From: Plantactinospora sp. KBS50 | GTDB taxonomy: Bacteria; Actinomycetota; Actinomycetes; Mycobacteriales; Micromonosporaceae | Assembly: GCF_002285795.1 (NCBI RefSeq) | Contig: NZ_CP022961.1 | Span: forward strand, 6,080,001-6,144,000 | Length of the DNA: 64,000 nucleotides | Reading direction: 5' to 3' | Shown here: piece by piece, positions 24,437-33,101 of the stretch | How the letters are laid out: each line of letters begins with the position of its first letter | Numbering within the stretch: the stretch's first letter is position 1 | The notes under the pieces: model-generated | Told to the model about the DNA's origin: nothing | The model's input: only the letters and a program-made list of their open reading frames with translations | Database searches by the model: none | Translations under genes and position numbers: made by a program

Positions 24437-25492
24437 ATGATCAGAGGTGGCTCGCCCGACGACGTCCGGATGATCAGTACGGCTGCCCTCGACCCCGAGG
24501 ACGTACGGCTGGTGCTCGCTCTCGCGGACGCCGCCGGCGCGAGCGACGGCGTGCCGCCGCTGTCCGAGCAGGTCCTGCTGGACCTGCGCAACGGCGGACC
24601 GGCCGGCACGAGGCACCTGATCGCCCGCTCCGCCCGGGACACCGTGGCCGGCTACGCGCACCTGGACCTGGCCGGCGGGCGGGACGCGTTCGCCGCCGAA
24701 CTCGTCGTACATCCGATGCAGCGGCGCCGCGGGATCGGCCGGGCACTGGTCGACGCCGTCCTGGGTGCCGCCCGCGCCGCCGGCCCTGACGGCACGGCCG
24801 ACACCGCCGACACCGCCGGCACCACCGGCACCACCGACCCGAGCGGCCCTGACGGTGTGACCGGTACGACCGGCGGCCTCGACATCTGGGCGCACGGCGA
24901 CCATCCGTCGGCCGCCGCGCTCGGCCTCGACCTGGGCTTCCGGCGCGAACGGGTGCTGTGGCAGCTGCGCTACCGGATGACCGGTCCGCTGACCGAGCCG
25001 GCCCTGCCGGACGGGGTGATCCTGCGCCCGTTCGTCCCGGGATCCGACGAGGCCGCCTGGCTGGCCGTGAACGCCCGCGCCTTCGCCAGCCACCCGGAAC
25101 AGGGCCGCTGGACCGCTGCGGATCTCGCGGCCCGGATGGCCGAACCGTGGTTCGACCCGGCCGGCTTCCTGCTCGCCGTCGCCGAGTCGGACGGCCGGCT
25201 GCTCGGGTTCCACTGGACCAAGGTGCACCCGCCGGCGATCGACCGGGGCGAGCCGCTCGGCGAGGTGTACGTGCTGGGCGTCGACCCGGACACCCACGGC
25301 CTCGGGCTGGGTCGCGCGCTGACCCTGGCCGGCCTGCGGCACCTGCGCTCCCGCGGGCTGCACCGGATCATGCTGTACGTCGACGAGTCGAACACCCCGG
25401 CCATGGGCCTCTACGCCCGGCTGGGCTTCGGCCGCTGGGCGGGCCACGTCACCTACCGGATCGCGCTGGACGGGCGGCCCGACCAGGGCTGA
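24437..25492 (+). CDS. mshD: Mycothiol synthase
   Basis: A 351-residue protein with two GNAT domains. MshD transfers acetyl from acetyl-CoA to Cys-GlcN-Ins, the last step of mycothiol synthesis. The first domain carries LVVHPMQRRRGIGRALVDAV. The second and active one has EVYVLGVDPDTHGLGLGRAL and ends MLYVDESNTPAMGLYARLGF. A Thr/Asp/Gly-rich insertion near residues 118-145 is unusual in length. ATG 24437 is the longest start; a later ATG at residue 13 is possible. Position after glnR matches Rv0818-Rv0819. Confidence 0.93.
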   Translation: MIRGGSPDDVRMISTAALDPEDVRLVLALADAAGASDGVPPLSEQVLLDLRNGGPAGTRHLIARSARDTVAGYAHLDLAGGRDAFAAELVVHPMQRRRGIGRALVDAVLGAARAAGPDGTADTADTAGTTGTTDPSGPDGVTGTTGGLDIWAHGDHPSAAALGLDLGFRRERVLWQLRYRMTGPLTEPALPDGVILRPFVPGSDEAAWLAVNARAFASHPEQGRWTAADLAARMAEPWFDPAGFLLAVAESDGRLLGFHWTKVHPPAIDRGEPLGEVYVLGVDPDTHGLGLGRALTLAGLRHLRSRGLHRIMLYVDESNTPAMGLYARLGFGRWAGHVTYRIALDGRPDQG

Positions 25493-25648
25493 GCGCGGTC
25501 GCCTCGACCGTCCAAAACCGGGCCGAAAACCCCGCGAGACGCGTGCGCGCAAGTTGGCAATAAATCGCCCAATAATGGGATATACATTCGGCAGTTCACG
25601 TAACGGACAACCTGTACTCAGCCACATGTGACCCAGTCGGCCGCGCCT

Positions 25649-25670
25649 GTTCATCCTGCGTTCACCCATG
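25649..25670 (+). promoter_or_regulatory. PHO box upstream of pstS
   Basis: Two adjacent 11-base direct repeats, GTTCATCCTGC and GTTCACCCATG, match the PhoP-binding unit of Streptomyces (GTTCACC plus four bases). They lie 107 bases before the pstS start. A further isolated GTTCACG occurs at 25594-25600, exactly 55 bases (five units) upstream. A possible -10 (TACCTT) is at 25698-25703. Phosphate-starvation control by PhoP is inferred. Confidence 0.8.
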
Positions 25671-25777
25671 CCCGATGAGCCGTCCACCTGACGCTCCTAC
25701 CTTGCGTCGTGGCTGGTCCTGAACCGGCCCCCGGAGACGGTTCCGGGGTATCGACCATGTGAAGGGAAACCTCTCAG

Positions 25778-26878
25778 GTGAAGCTCCAGCGGCACGGCAC
25801 CATCGCCTGCCTCGCTATGACCGCCGTCCTCGCGCTCAGCGCCTGCGGCTCGGACAACGAGGCAGACGGGACGCCCGCTGCCTCCGGCTCCGCCGCGGGT
25901 GACTGCGCCACCGGCACGATCAACGCCCAGGGCTCCTCGGCGCAGAAGAACGCGATGGCCGAGTGGATCAAGGCGTACCAGCAGAAGTGCGCCGGGCTGA
26001 CCATCAACTACGAGCCCTCCGGTTCCGGCGCCGGCATCCAGGCGTTCATCTCCGGCACGGCCGACTTCGCCGGCTCGGACTCCGCGCTCAAGCCGGAGGA
26101 GAAGCCGCAGGCCGACGCCCGCTGCTCCGGCGGCGAGGCGGTCGACCTGCCGATGGTGACCGGCCCGATCGCGGTCACCTACAACCTGCCGGGCGTGGAC
26201 AGCCTCCAGCTCACGCCGGCCACGATCGCCCAGATCTTCGCCGGCAAGGTGACCAAGTGGGACGACGCAGCGATCAAGGCGGACAACCCGGACGCCAAGC
26301 TGCCGTCGGCGACCATCCAGACGGTCCACCGCAGTGACGAATCCGGCACCACCGACAACTTCACCAACTTCCTCAGCAAGACCGCCCCGTCGGACTGGAC
26401 CTTCGACAAGTCCAAGGTCTGGAAGGCGCCGGGCGGCACCGGTCAGGCCAAGTCCGACGGCGTGACCAACTTCGTCAAGAACACCCCGAACTCGATCACC
26501 TACACCGAGCTGTCGTACGCCGAGAACGCCGGCCTCCCGATGGCCAAGATCCAGAACGGCGCCGGTGAGTTCGCTGAGCTGACCGCGGACAGCGCCGGCA
26601 AGGCCGTGGCGGGCGCCCAGGTCGCCGGCCAGGGCGACGACCTCGCGCTGTCGATCGACTACAGCACCAAGGAGGCCGGCGCCTACCCGCTGATCCTGGT
26701 CACCTACGAGATCGTCTGCACCAAGGGCCTGGCCTCGGACAAGCTCAAGGCGATCAAGGGCTTCCTCACCTACACCTCCAGCACCGAAGGCCAGCAGGTG
26801 CTGACCGACCTCGGTTACGCCCCGCTGCCGGACTCGGTCCGGACCAAGGTGGCGGACGTCGTCAGCAAGCTGTCCTGA
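25778..26878 (+). CDS. pstS: Phosphate ABC transporter substrate-binding lipoprotein
   Basis: A 366-residue high-affinity phosphate-binding lipoprotein on the outer face of the membrane. The lipobox LSAC places the lipidated Cys at residue 23. The phosphate-contact segments are INAQGSSAQKNAM, YEPSGSGAGIQAFISGTADF with FAGSDSAL, and HRSDESGTTDNFTNFL. GTG 25778 is the start. It heads the pstSCAB operon and lies behind a PHO box; the next gene follows after 45 bases. Confidence 0.95.
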   Translation: MKLQRHGTIACLAMTAVLALSACGSDNEADGTPAASGSAAGDCATGTINAQGSSAQKNAMAEWIKAYQQKCAGLTINYEPSGSGAGIQAFISGTADFAGSDSALKPEEKPQADARCSGGEAVDLPMVTGPIAVTYNLPGVDSLQLTPATIAQIFAGKVTKWDDAAIKADNPDAKLPSATIQTVHRSDESGTTDNFTNFLSKTAPSDWTFDKSKVWKAPGGTGQAKSDGVTNFVKNTPNSITYTELSYAENAGLPMAKIQNGAGEFAELTADSAGKAVAGAQVAGQGDDLALSIDYSTKEAGAYPLILVTYEIVCTKGLASDKLKAIKGFLTYTSSTEGQQVLTDLGYAPLPDSVRTKVADVVSKLS

Positions 26879-26923
26879 ACCACCCGCAGTTGACCACCCC
26901 TTCCCAACGGAACGAGCGAGTAG

Positions 26924-28045
26924 ATGGCTGACATCCCCCGCTCGGCCGACGCCAGCACCGGCGGGCCGTCCGTGACCTATGGTCGCGGCCGGCCCGCCGG
27001 TTCGGCGCGTACGGCCGAATTTCCCGGAACCGGGACGAGTCCCGCGCCGTTCGGGAACGGCACCGACGGCGACCCGGATGGCGACGGCGCCCCCGGCGGT
27101 GGTGGCGCACTCCCCCAACGGCGCAGGTTCGGCATGGAGACGACGTTCCGGCTGCTGAGCATGGCGGCCGGTGGCATGGTGCTGGTCATCATCGTGGCCA
27201 TCGCGGCCTTCCTGATCGCCCGGGCGATCCCGGCGCTGCGGGCCGACACGGAGAACTTCTTCACCTTCCAGGGCTGGGACCCGAACGCCGCGGAGCCGAA
27301 GTTCGGCATCGGCGCGCTCGCCTTCGGCACCCTGCTCTCCTCGCTGCTCGCCCTGGTCATCGCGGTGCCGGTGGCCCTGGGCATCGCGCTGTTCCTCAGC
27401 CACTACGCCCCGCGCCGGCTCGCCACCCCGCTCGGCTTCCTGATCGACCTGCTGGCCGCCGTGCCCAGTGTCGTGTTCGGACTGTGGGGGCGGGACTACT
27501 TCGTCCAGCCGGTCACCGACCTGTCGGTGTGGCTGAACAGGTACTTCGGCTGGCTCCCGATCTTCGGCGGCGAGGGGCCGTTCGGCCGTTCGGTGCTGCT
27601 CGGCTCGCTGGTGCTGGCCATCATGGTGCTCCCGATCGTGACCTCGCTGTCCCGGGAGGTGTTCCGGCAGACCCCCACGGCGAACGAGGAGGCCGCGCTC
27701 GCCCTCGGCGCGACCCGCTGGGAGATGATCCGCACCGCCGTGCTGCCGTACGGCCGGCCCGGCGTGATCGGCGCGGTCATGCTCGGCCTCGGCCGGGCGC
27801 TCGGCGAGACCATCGCGCTCGCGCTGACGCTCAGCTTCGCCTACAACATCTCGTTCAACCTCATCGAGAACGGCGGGAACTCGATCGCGGCCAACATCGC
27901 CGTCAAGTTCGGTGAGGCCGGCGACGTCGGCCGGGGCGCGCTGATCGCCTCCGGCCTGGTGCTGTTCTCGATCACGCTGGTGGTGAACATGACCGCCCGC
28001 GCCATCATCTACCGCCGCCGCGAGTTCACGGAGACCGCCGCATGA
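26924..28045 (+). CDS. pstC: Phosphate ABC transporter permease PstC
   Basis: A 373-residue inner-membrane permease. A long hydrophilic Gly/Pro-rich N-terminal region of about 70 residues comes before the first helix ([18 protein letters not shown]). Six or so membrane helices follow. The EAA loop, which contacts PstB, reads [20 protein letters not shown] and [20 protein letters not shown]. It pairs with PstA; its stop overlaps the pstA start as ATGA. Confidence 0.95.
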   Translation: MADIPRSADASTGGPSVTYGRGRPAGSARTAEFPGTGTSPAPFGNGTDGDPDGDGAPGGGGALPQRRRFGMETTFRLLSMAAGGMVLVIIVAIAAFLIARAIPALRADTENFFTFQGWDPNAAEPKFGIGALAFGTLLSSLLALVIAVPVALGIALFLSHYAPRRLATPLGFLIDLLAAVPSVVFGLWGRDYFVQPVTDLSVWLNRYFGWLPIFGGEGPFGRSVLLGSLVLAIMVLPIVTSLSREVFRQTPTANEEAALALGATRWEMIRTAVLPYGRPGVIGAVMLGLGRALGETIALALTLSFAYNISFNLIENGGNSIAANIAVKFGEAGDVGRGALIASGLVLFSITLVVNMTARAIIYRRREFTETAA

Positions 28046-29127
28046 CCACGATCTCGCCGCCGGCGACCGGTCCGGACCGCTCCACCGACCTGCGTACCCG
28101 CAGCCTGCCGGCGCTGGCCGTGCTCGGCATCGCCGCGGCGGCCCTGGCCGTCGCGGCGGCGCTGGTGTACGGCACCGGCATCGGCGGATCCACCCTGGTC
28201 CTCGTGCTCGCCCTGGTGCTGCACCTGGTCGGGACGTACGCCGCCAGCAGCACCGTCGAAGGCCCGCGCAAGGCCCGCAACCGCACCTGGACCACGCTGA
28301 TCTACAGCGCCTTCGTGCTGGCCGCGCTGCCGCTGGTCTCGGTGGCCTGGACCCTGCTGCACAAGGGACTCAACCGGTTCGACCTGAACTTCTTCCAGAC
28401 CTCGATGAACAACATCGGGCCGCGGGACGCCAACGGCGGCGCCTACCACGCCATCGTCGGCACGCTGGAACAGGTCGGCATCGCCGCCCTGATCACCGTG
28501 CCGCTCGGCCTGCTCTGCGCCATCTACCTGGTGGAGTACGGCCGCGGCCGGTTCGCCTTCGCGATCCGGTTCTTCGTGGACGTGATGACCGGCATCCCGT
28601 CGATCGTCGCCGGCCTGTTCGTGCTGGCCTTCTGGGTGCTGATCGTGTCGCCGCACCTCAACGGCACCGGCCGGCCGGGCTACTCCGGCTTCGCCGCCGC
28701 GCTGGCGCTGAGCGTGCTGATGCTGCCGCTGGTGGTCCGCTCCGCCGAGGAGATGCTCCGGCTCGTCCCGGCGCCGCTGCGCGAGGGGGCGTACGCGCTC
28801 GGCGTACCGAAGTGGAAGACCATCCTGCGGATCGTGCTGCCCACGGCGCTGCCCGGCATCGTCACCGGCGTGATGCTGGCGGTCGCCCGGGCGGCCGGCG
28901 AGACCGCGCCGGTCCTGCTGGTCGCCGGCGGGACGGCGGCGATCAACTTCAACGTCTTCGAGAACAACCAGTCGTCCCTGTCCCTGTTCGTCTACCAGCA
29001 GGCGGGCGAGGCGTCCAGGTACTCGCCCGACCGGGCCTGGACGGCGGCGCTGACCCTGGTCGGTCTCGTCCTGATCCTGACGATCGCGGCGAAGCTGCTG
29101 TCCCGTCGCAACCGGCTGAGCCGATGA
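28042..29127 (+). CDS. pstA: Phosphate ABC transporter permease PstA
   Basis: A 361-residue permease with two additional N-terminal hydrophobic helices before the conserved six-helix core. The EAA-type loop is [20 protein letters not shown] followed by [20 protein letters not shown]. The substrate-side segment [20 protein letters not shown] is typical. It is translationally coupled to pstC and lies 20 bases before pstB. Confidence 0.95.
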   Translation: MTTISPPATGPDRSTDLRTRSLPALAVLGIAAAALAVAAALVYGTGIGGSTLVLVLALVLHLVGTYAASSTVEGPRKARNRTWTTLIYSAFVLAALPLVSVAWTLLHKGLNRFDLNFFQTSMNNIGPRDANGGAYHAIVGTLEQVGIAALITVPLGLLCAIYLVEYGRGRFAFAIRFFVDVMTGIPSIVAGLFVLAFWVLIVSPHLNGTGRPGYSGFAAALALSVLMLPLVVRSAEEMLRLVPAPLREGAYALGVPKWKTILRIVLPTALPGIVTGVMLAVARAAGETAPVLLVAGGTAAINFNVFENNQSSLSLFVYQQAGEASRYSPDRAWTAALTLVGLVLILTIAAKLLSRRNRLSR

Positions 29128-29147
29128 TCACCCGAGAGAGGTCCACC

Positions 29148-29924
29148 ATGGCCAAGCGAGTCGAAGCCTCGAACGTCACCGCCTACTACGGATCGTTCAA
29201 GGCCATCGAGAACATCACCCTGACCGTCGAGCCGAAGAGCGTGACCGCGCTGATCGGCCCCTCCGGCTGCGGCAAGTCGACGTTCCTGCGTTCGATCAAC
29301 CGGATGCACGAGGTGCTGCCCGGCGCGCGGGTCGAGGGCCGGCTGACCATCGACGAGCAGAACATCTACGACCGGGACATCGACGTGACCGCGGTACGCC
29401 GGACCATCGGCATGGTCTTCCAGCGGCCCAACCCGTTCCCCACCATGTCGATCTTCGACAACGTGGTCGCCGGGCTCAAGCTCAACGGCGTACGCCGCAA
29501 GTCGGTGCTCGCCGACGCGGCCGAGCGGGCGCTGCGCTCGGCGAACCTGTGGGACGAGGTGAAGGACCGGCTGGACAAGCCGGGCGCCGGGCTCTCCGGC
29601 GGTCAGCAGCAGCGGCTCTGCATCGCCCGGACCATCGCGGTCGAGCCGCAGGTCGTGCTGATGGACGAGCCCTGCTCGGCGCTCGACCCGATCTCCACGC
29701 TGGCGATCGAGGACCTGATGTTCAAGCTCAAGGACGAGTTCACGATCATCATCGTCACGCACAACATGCAGCAGGCGGCCCGGGTCTCCGACCGCACGGC
29801 CTTCTTCTCGATCGACCGTACCGGCGATCCGGGCCGGCTGATCGAGTACGACAACACGCAGCGGATCTTCAGCAACCCGAGCCAGAAGAAGACCGAGGAC
29901 TACATCACCGGCCGCTTCGGCTGA
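29148..29924 (+). CDS. pstB: Phosphate ABC transporter ATPase PstB
   Basis: A 258-residue ATPase. Walker A is GPSGCGKST at residues 37-45. The Q-loop is VFQRPNPFP, the signature LSGGQQQRL, Walker [14 protein letters not shown], and the switch histidine is in IIVTHNMQQ. The chosen ATG at 29148 has GAGAGAGG upstream; an ATG 8 codons earlier (29124) is less likely. No phoU follows. The TTCGGCTGA at its end is copied several times downstream. Confidence 0.95.
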   Translation: MAKRVEASNVTAYYGSFKAIENITLTVEPKSVTALIGPSGCGKSTFLRSINRMHEVLPGARVEGRLTIDEQNIYDRDIDVTAVRRTIGMVFQRPNPFPTMSIFDNVVAGLKLNGVRRKSVLADAAERALRSANLWDEVKDRLDKPGAGLSGGQQQRLCIARTIAVEPQVVLMDEPCSALDPISTLAIEDLMFKLKDEFTIIIVTHNMQQAARVSDRTAFFSIDRTGDPGRLIEYDNTQRIFSNPSQKKTEDYITGRFG

Positions 29925-29996
29925 GCCGCCGCGTCGGCTGACTCCTCGCTTCGGCTGAGCTTCCCGCCCCGGCTGAGCTTTCCGCACCGGCTGAGC
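29916..29996. repeat. Five CGGCTGA-containing units starting in the pstB stop codon
   Basis: CGGCTGA recurs at 29918, 29935, 29952, 29970 and 29988 with 17-18 base spacing. The first copy contains the pstB stop codon, and the unit at 29950 repeats the last codons of the gene. This looks like tandem duplication of the gene end. Confidence 0.7.
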
Positions 29997-30004
29997 CGGC
30001 CGCG

Positions 30005-30028
30005 GGCCGGGCGGGCGCGTGCCCGGCC
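30005..30028. terminator. Hairpin between converging pstB and GNAT genes
   Basis: Arms GGCCGGGC (30005-30012) and GCCCGGCC (30021-30028) with an 8-base loop in a GC-rich stretch 80 bases past pstB and 14 bases past the GNAT stop on the other strand. Confidence 0.6.
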
Positions 30029-30041
30029 GGCCGGACCGGCG

Positions 30042-30968
30042 TCAGAGCGCGGAAAGCTCCTTCTGGTAGACCGTGGAACTGCGCCGGACGCTCATCCCGA
30101 CCCGCTCGTACAGCCCCAGCGCCCGGGTGTCCGAGTGGGTCCACAGCGTGCAGCCCCGCCGGCCGGCCTGGTGGAAGCCGCGGAACGCGTACCGCAGCAG
30201 CAGTCGGGCGATGCCGCGGTCGCGGTGGTCGCGCCGCACGGCGACCCGCTCGACGTACCCCATCCCCGCCGCGGGATCATCCAGCGACAGCACGGCGCCG
30301 ACCAGCTCGTCGCCGGCGAACGCCACCGGCGACATCGCCGGCACGAACCGCGCGCGGTCGATGGTCAGCCGGACCCATTCGCCGTACGGCTTGCGCCGCT
30401 GCTGCCACTCGTCGAACGCGTCCTCGACCATGTGGTGCACGGCCACCCCGTCACCCGGCGCGAACGGGCGGACCGTGATCCCGGCCGGCGGCTCGGGAAG
30501 CTGCGGTTCCTCGGCCAGCTCGATCGCCAGCAGCCAGGCGGTGACCTTGGGCGCGAACCCGCGGGACCGGATCAGCGCGTTCGCCGCCTGATCGGCGCCC
30601 GGGACGGTCTGCACCAGCCGGGGCGTACCGGAGTGCCGCGCGCACCGCTCGGTCCAGTCCAGCAGGGCGCCGCCCAGGCCGCGCCCGCGGTGGTCCGGAT
30701 GGACATCCACCGCGGAACGCCGGTTCACCCAGGCCCGGGCGGCCAGCTCGCCGGACGGGCCGTAGCCGAGCATCGTGTCGCGGGCCGGGTCCAGCCCCGG
30801 CCGGGCCAACTCGGCGGCGATCACATCGGGATCGGTCTCCACCCGCCCGTACAGGGCGCGCTCACACTCCGCAACCAAGCGGTGAATGGCGGGGACGTCC
30901 TCGTGGGTGGCGGCCCGGCCGGTGTACCCGGCGGGCCAGGAAGGCTGCTCGTGCATGGCGACTCTCAT
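30042..30968 (-). CDS. Tandem GNAT acetyltransferase, MshD-like layout
   Basis: A 308-residue protein with two GNAT folds. The first contains DVHPDHRGRGLGGALLDWTE. The second contains VERVAVRRDHRDRGIARLLL and ends with DTRALGLYERVGMSVRRSST, the acetyl-CoA-binding pattern being clear in both. The layout resembles mycothiol synthase, but the typical DESN motif is absent, so a different amine substrate is likely. ATG 30968 is the longest start; an in-frame ATG four codons later may be used. A perfect 12-bp hairpin lies immediately upstream. Confidence 0.85.
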   Translation of the reverse strand: MRVAMHEQPSWPAGYTGRAATHEDVPAIHRLVAECERALYGRVETDPDVIAAELARPGLDPARDTMLGYGPSGELAARAWVNRRSAVDVHPDHRGRGLGGALLDWTERCARHSGTPRLVQTVPGADQAANALIRSRGFAPKVTAWLLAIELAEEPQLPEPPAGITVRPFAPGDGVAVHHMVEDAFDEWQQRRKPYGEWVRLTIDRARFVPAMSPVAFAGDELVGAVLSLDDPAAGMGYVERVAVRRDHRDRGIARLLLRYAFRGFHQAGRRGCTLWTHSDTRALGLYERVGMSVRRSSTVYQKELSAL

Positions 30969-30970
30969 CT

Positions 30971-31000
30971 CATGTCCCGATCACCCCCGATCGGGACATG
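30971..31000 (-). terminator. 12-bp perfect inverted repeat between NUDIX and GNAT genes
   Basis: CATGTCCCGATC (30971-30982) and GATCGGGACATG (30989-31000) are exact reverse complements with the spacer ACCCCC. The element lies 17 bases past the NUDIX stop and 2 bases before the GNAT start, so it would fold in the leader of the GNAT mRNA. It may end NUDIX transcription, hide the GNAT ribosome site, or act as an operator. Confidence 0.65.
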
Positions 31001-31017
31001 CCAGGGTGCCAGTACGG

Positions 31018-31902
31018 CTATCGCAGCAGCAGTCGGGGGGTGCCGTCGGCGGCCGTGCCGAGGCGCGGGGTGACCGGCGTGGCCGGGTCCCGTCGGGCGG
31101 CCGCCGCCACCACCGCGTCCAGGTCCGGGTGCGCGGCCACCTCACCGAGGGTGACCAGGGTCGGCGGCAGCATCGCCAGATCGCCCCGCTGCGCCCGGGC
31201 CAGCGCCTCCCGCGGCTCGATCCACATGGTGTGGTCGGCCTCCCCGCTCACGTCCCGGGTCCGCTGCCCGGCCGGCAGCAGGGCCAGGAAGAAGTACGTG
31301 TCGAAGCGGCGCGGCTCGAACTCCGGGGTGATCCACCGGGACCAGGGCAGCAGCAGGTCGGAACGGATCATCATGCCGCGCGCCCGGAGCAGGTCGGCGA
31401 AGCCGGTCCGGTGGGCCACCAGGTCGGCCCGGTCGGCCTCCCAGCGCGCGCCGCTCACGTCGCCCGGCACGTCGCCCGGCACGTCACCCGGCACGGCGCC
31501 CGGCACGGCGCCCTGCCCGGCGCCCGGGCGCGGGCTGGCCAGCAGCACGCCGGCCTCCTCGAACACCTCGCGGGCCGCCGCGCAGACGACCGCCTGGGCC
31601 GGTTCGGGCGCCAGCCGCAGCCGCCGCGCCCAGTCGGCCGGATCGGGGCCGGCCCAGTCCAGGTGCACCCGCGAGTCGGACGGGTCCACCCCGCCGCCCG
31701 GGAACGCGTACACGCCGCCGAAGGTCATCGCGGCCAGCCGGCGGATGACGTACACCTCGTACCCGGAACCGGTCGCGGGCCGCAGCAGCAGGACGGTGGC
31801 CGCCACCCGCGGGGTCGCCGGCGGGCCGCCCTCGGCGGCGAACCGGCGGGCGTGCTCGGCCAGCGAGTCGGGCACCGGGAAGCCGGGCTCCTCGTACGTC
31901 AC
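31018..31902 (-). CDS. NUDIX hydrolase
   Basis: A 294-residue NUDIX protein of the larger NUDT7/19-like type. The Nudix box is split: the glycines are in AFPGGGVDPSDS and the helix is AAREVFEEAGVLL (REx2EE, metal-binding). Such long forms often act on CoA derivatives, but the substrate is not defined. A disordered loop near residues 128-150 is encoded by five 12-base repeats (GAVPGAVPGDVPGDV). The start is GTG 31902, with 95 bases to the divergent oxidoreductase. Confidence 0.87.
   Translation of the reverse strand: MTYEEPGFPVPDSLAEHARRFAAEGGPPATPRVAATVLLLRPATGSGYEVYVIRRLAAMTFGGVYAFPGGGVDPSDSRVHLDWAGPDPADWARRLRLAPEPAQAVVCAAAREVFEEAGVLLASPRPGAGQGAVPGAVPGDVPGDVPGDVSGARWEADRADLVAHRTGFADLLRARGMMIRSDLLLPWSRWITPEFEPRRFDTYFFLALLPAGQRTRDVSGEADHTMWIEPREALARAQRGDLAMLPPTLVTLGEVAAHPDLDAVVAAAARRDPATPVTPRLGTAADGTPRLLLR
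31457..31516. repeat. Five 12-bp tandem repeats in the NUDIX gene
   Basis: Five copies of ACGTCGCCCGGC or ACGGCGCCCGGC, starting at 31457, 31469, 31481, 31493 and 31505. In frame they encode PGD/AV repeats; copy number can change without a frameshift. Confidence 0.85.
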
Positions 31903-31997
31903 CCCGCGAGGGTAGTCCGCCGGCCGGCGGTGAGGGCAAGATCGCAGGTACGGGGGCGGCGGTGGAGTAATGCGCGGCCAGGTCGTAGCGTTCCGGC

Positions 31998-32966
31998 ATG
32001 ACTCGATGGGGCATCCTGTCCACCGGCGGCATCGCCGAGCAGTTCGTCTCCGACCTGCGGCTGCTGCCGGACGCCGAGGTCCTCGCCGTGGGATCGCGTA
32101 CCTCGCAGGCGGCCCGGGCCTTCGCCGACCGGCACGGCATCCCGCGGGCCTACGGCTCCTGGGCGGACCTCGCCGCCGACGAGGACATCGACGCGGTGTA
32201 CGTGGCGACGCCGCACTCGGGCCACTACGACGCCACGATGACCTGCCTCACCGCGGGCCGCGCGGTGCTCTGCGAGAAGCCCTTCACGCTGGACGCGGCC
32301 ACCAGCGAGGAGCTGGTGCGTACCGCCCGGGACCGCGGCGTCTTCCTGATGGAGGCGATGTGGATGCGGTGCAACCCGGACCTGCTGCGGATGGTGGACC
32401 TGATCGCCGACGGCGCGATCGGGTCGCTCACCACCGTGCACGCCGACTTCGGTGTGGGCGGGCCGTTCCCGCCCGAGCACCGGATGCGGGCCCGCGCGCT
32501 GGGCGGTGGCGCGCTGCTGGACCTGGGCGTCTACCCGGTCAGCCTGGCCCACCTGCTGCTCGGCCTGCCGGACCAGATCCGGGCCTGGGCGCGACTGTCG
32601 GACGAGGGGGTGGACGAGAACACCGGCGTGCTGCTGGGCTACGACTCCGGCGCGCTGGCCGCGCTGACCTGTGGCATCACCGGCGAGACCGGGGTGGGCG
32701 CGACCATCACCGGCGGCGCGGGCCGGATCGAGCTGCCCGGCCCGTTCTTCCGGCCGGACCGGATCACCCTGCACCGCGCCGGCCACGAGCCGGAGGTGAT
32801 CCGGACCGACATGACCGGCCGCGGCTACCAGCACGAGGCGGCCGAGGTGCAGCGTTGCCTGGCCGACGGGCTGATCGAGAGCCCGCTGGTGCCGCACGCC
32901 GCCACGCTTGAGGTGATGGGCCTGCTGGACGACATCCGGGCGCAGATCGGCGTCCGGTACGACTGA
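31998..32966 (+). CDS. Gfo/Idh/MocA-family oxidoreductase
   Basis: A 322-residue NAD(P)-dependent oxidoreductase. The Rossmann loop is WGILSTGGIAEQFVSDL at residues 4-20. The family motif VLCEKPFTLDAATSEELV holds the catalytic Lys. The C-terminal domain has GGGALLDLGVYPVSLAHLLL with the conserved Asp. It is closest in pattern to trans-1,2-dihydrobenzene-1,2-diol dehydrogenase-like and glucose-fructose-like members; sugar or dihydrodiol substrates are both possible. It stands alone on the plus strand. Confidence 0.88.
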   Translation: MTRWGILSTGGIAEQFVSDLRLLPDAEVLAVGSRTSQAARAFADRHGIPRAYGSWADLAADEDIDAVYVATPHSGHYDATMTCLTAGRAVLCEKPFTLDAATSEELVRTARDRGVFLMEAMWMRCNPDLLRMVDLIADGAIGSLTTVHADFGVGGPFPPEHRMRARALGGGALLDLGVYPVSLAHLLLGLPDQIRAWARLSDEGVDENTGVLLGYDSGALAALTCGITGETGVGATITGGAGRIELPGPFFRPDRITLHRAGHEPEVIRTDMTGRGYQHEAAEVQRCLADGLIESPLVPHAATLEVMGLLDDIRAQIGVRYD

Positions 32967-32990
32967 CCGACGGCGACCCCGGGGCCGTCG

Positions 32991-33053
32991 GGACGGCCCT
33001 CGCCGTCCGGATGGCCCTCGCCGTCCGGATGGCCCTCGCCGTCCGGACGGGGA
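32991..33053. repeat. 18-bp tandem repeat after the oxidoreductase
   Basis: Three units CGCCGTCCGGATGGCCCT (33001, 33019, and a variant at 33037), with a partial copy at 32991. The last unit folds back as CCCTCGCCGTCC / GGACGGGGAGGG with one mismatch. Confidence 0.8.
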
Positions 33054-33082
33054 GGGCCGTCGTCGACGGTCGTCGACGGCCC
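33054..33082. terminator. Bidirectional hairpin between the oxidoreductase and pit
   Basis: Arms GGGCCGTCG (33054-33062) and CGACGGCCC (33074-33082) with an 11-base loop, between two converging genes. Confidence 0.75.
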
Positions 33083-33101
33083 GGCGCCGCCGGCGGCCCG
33101 G

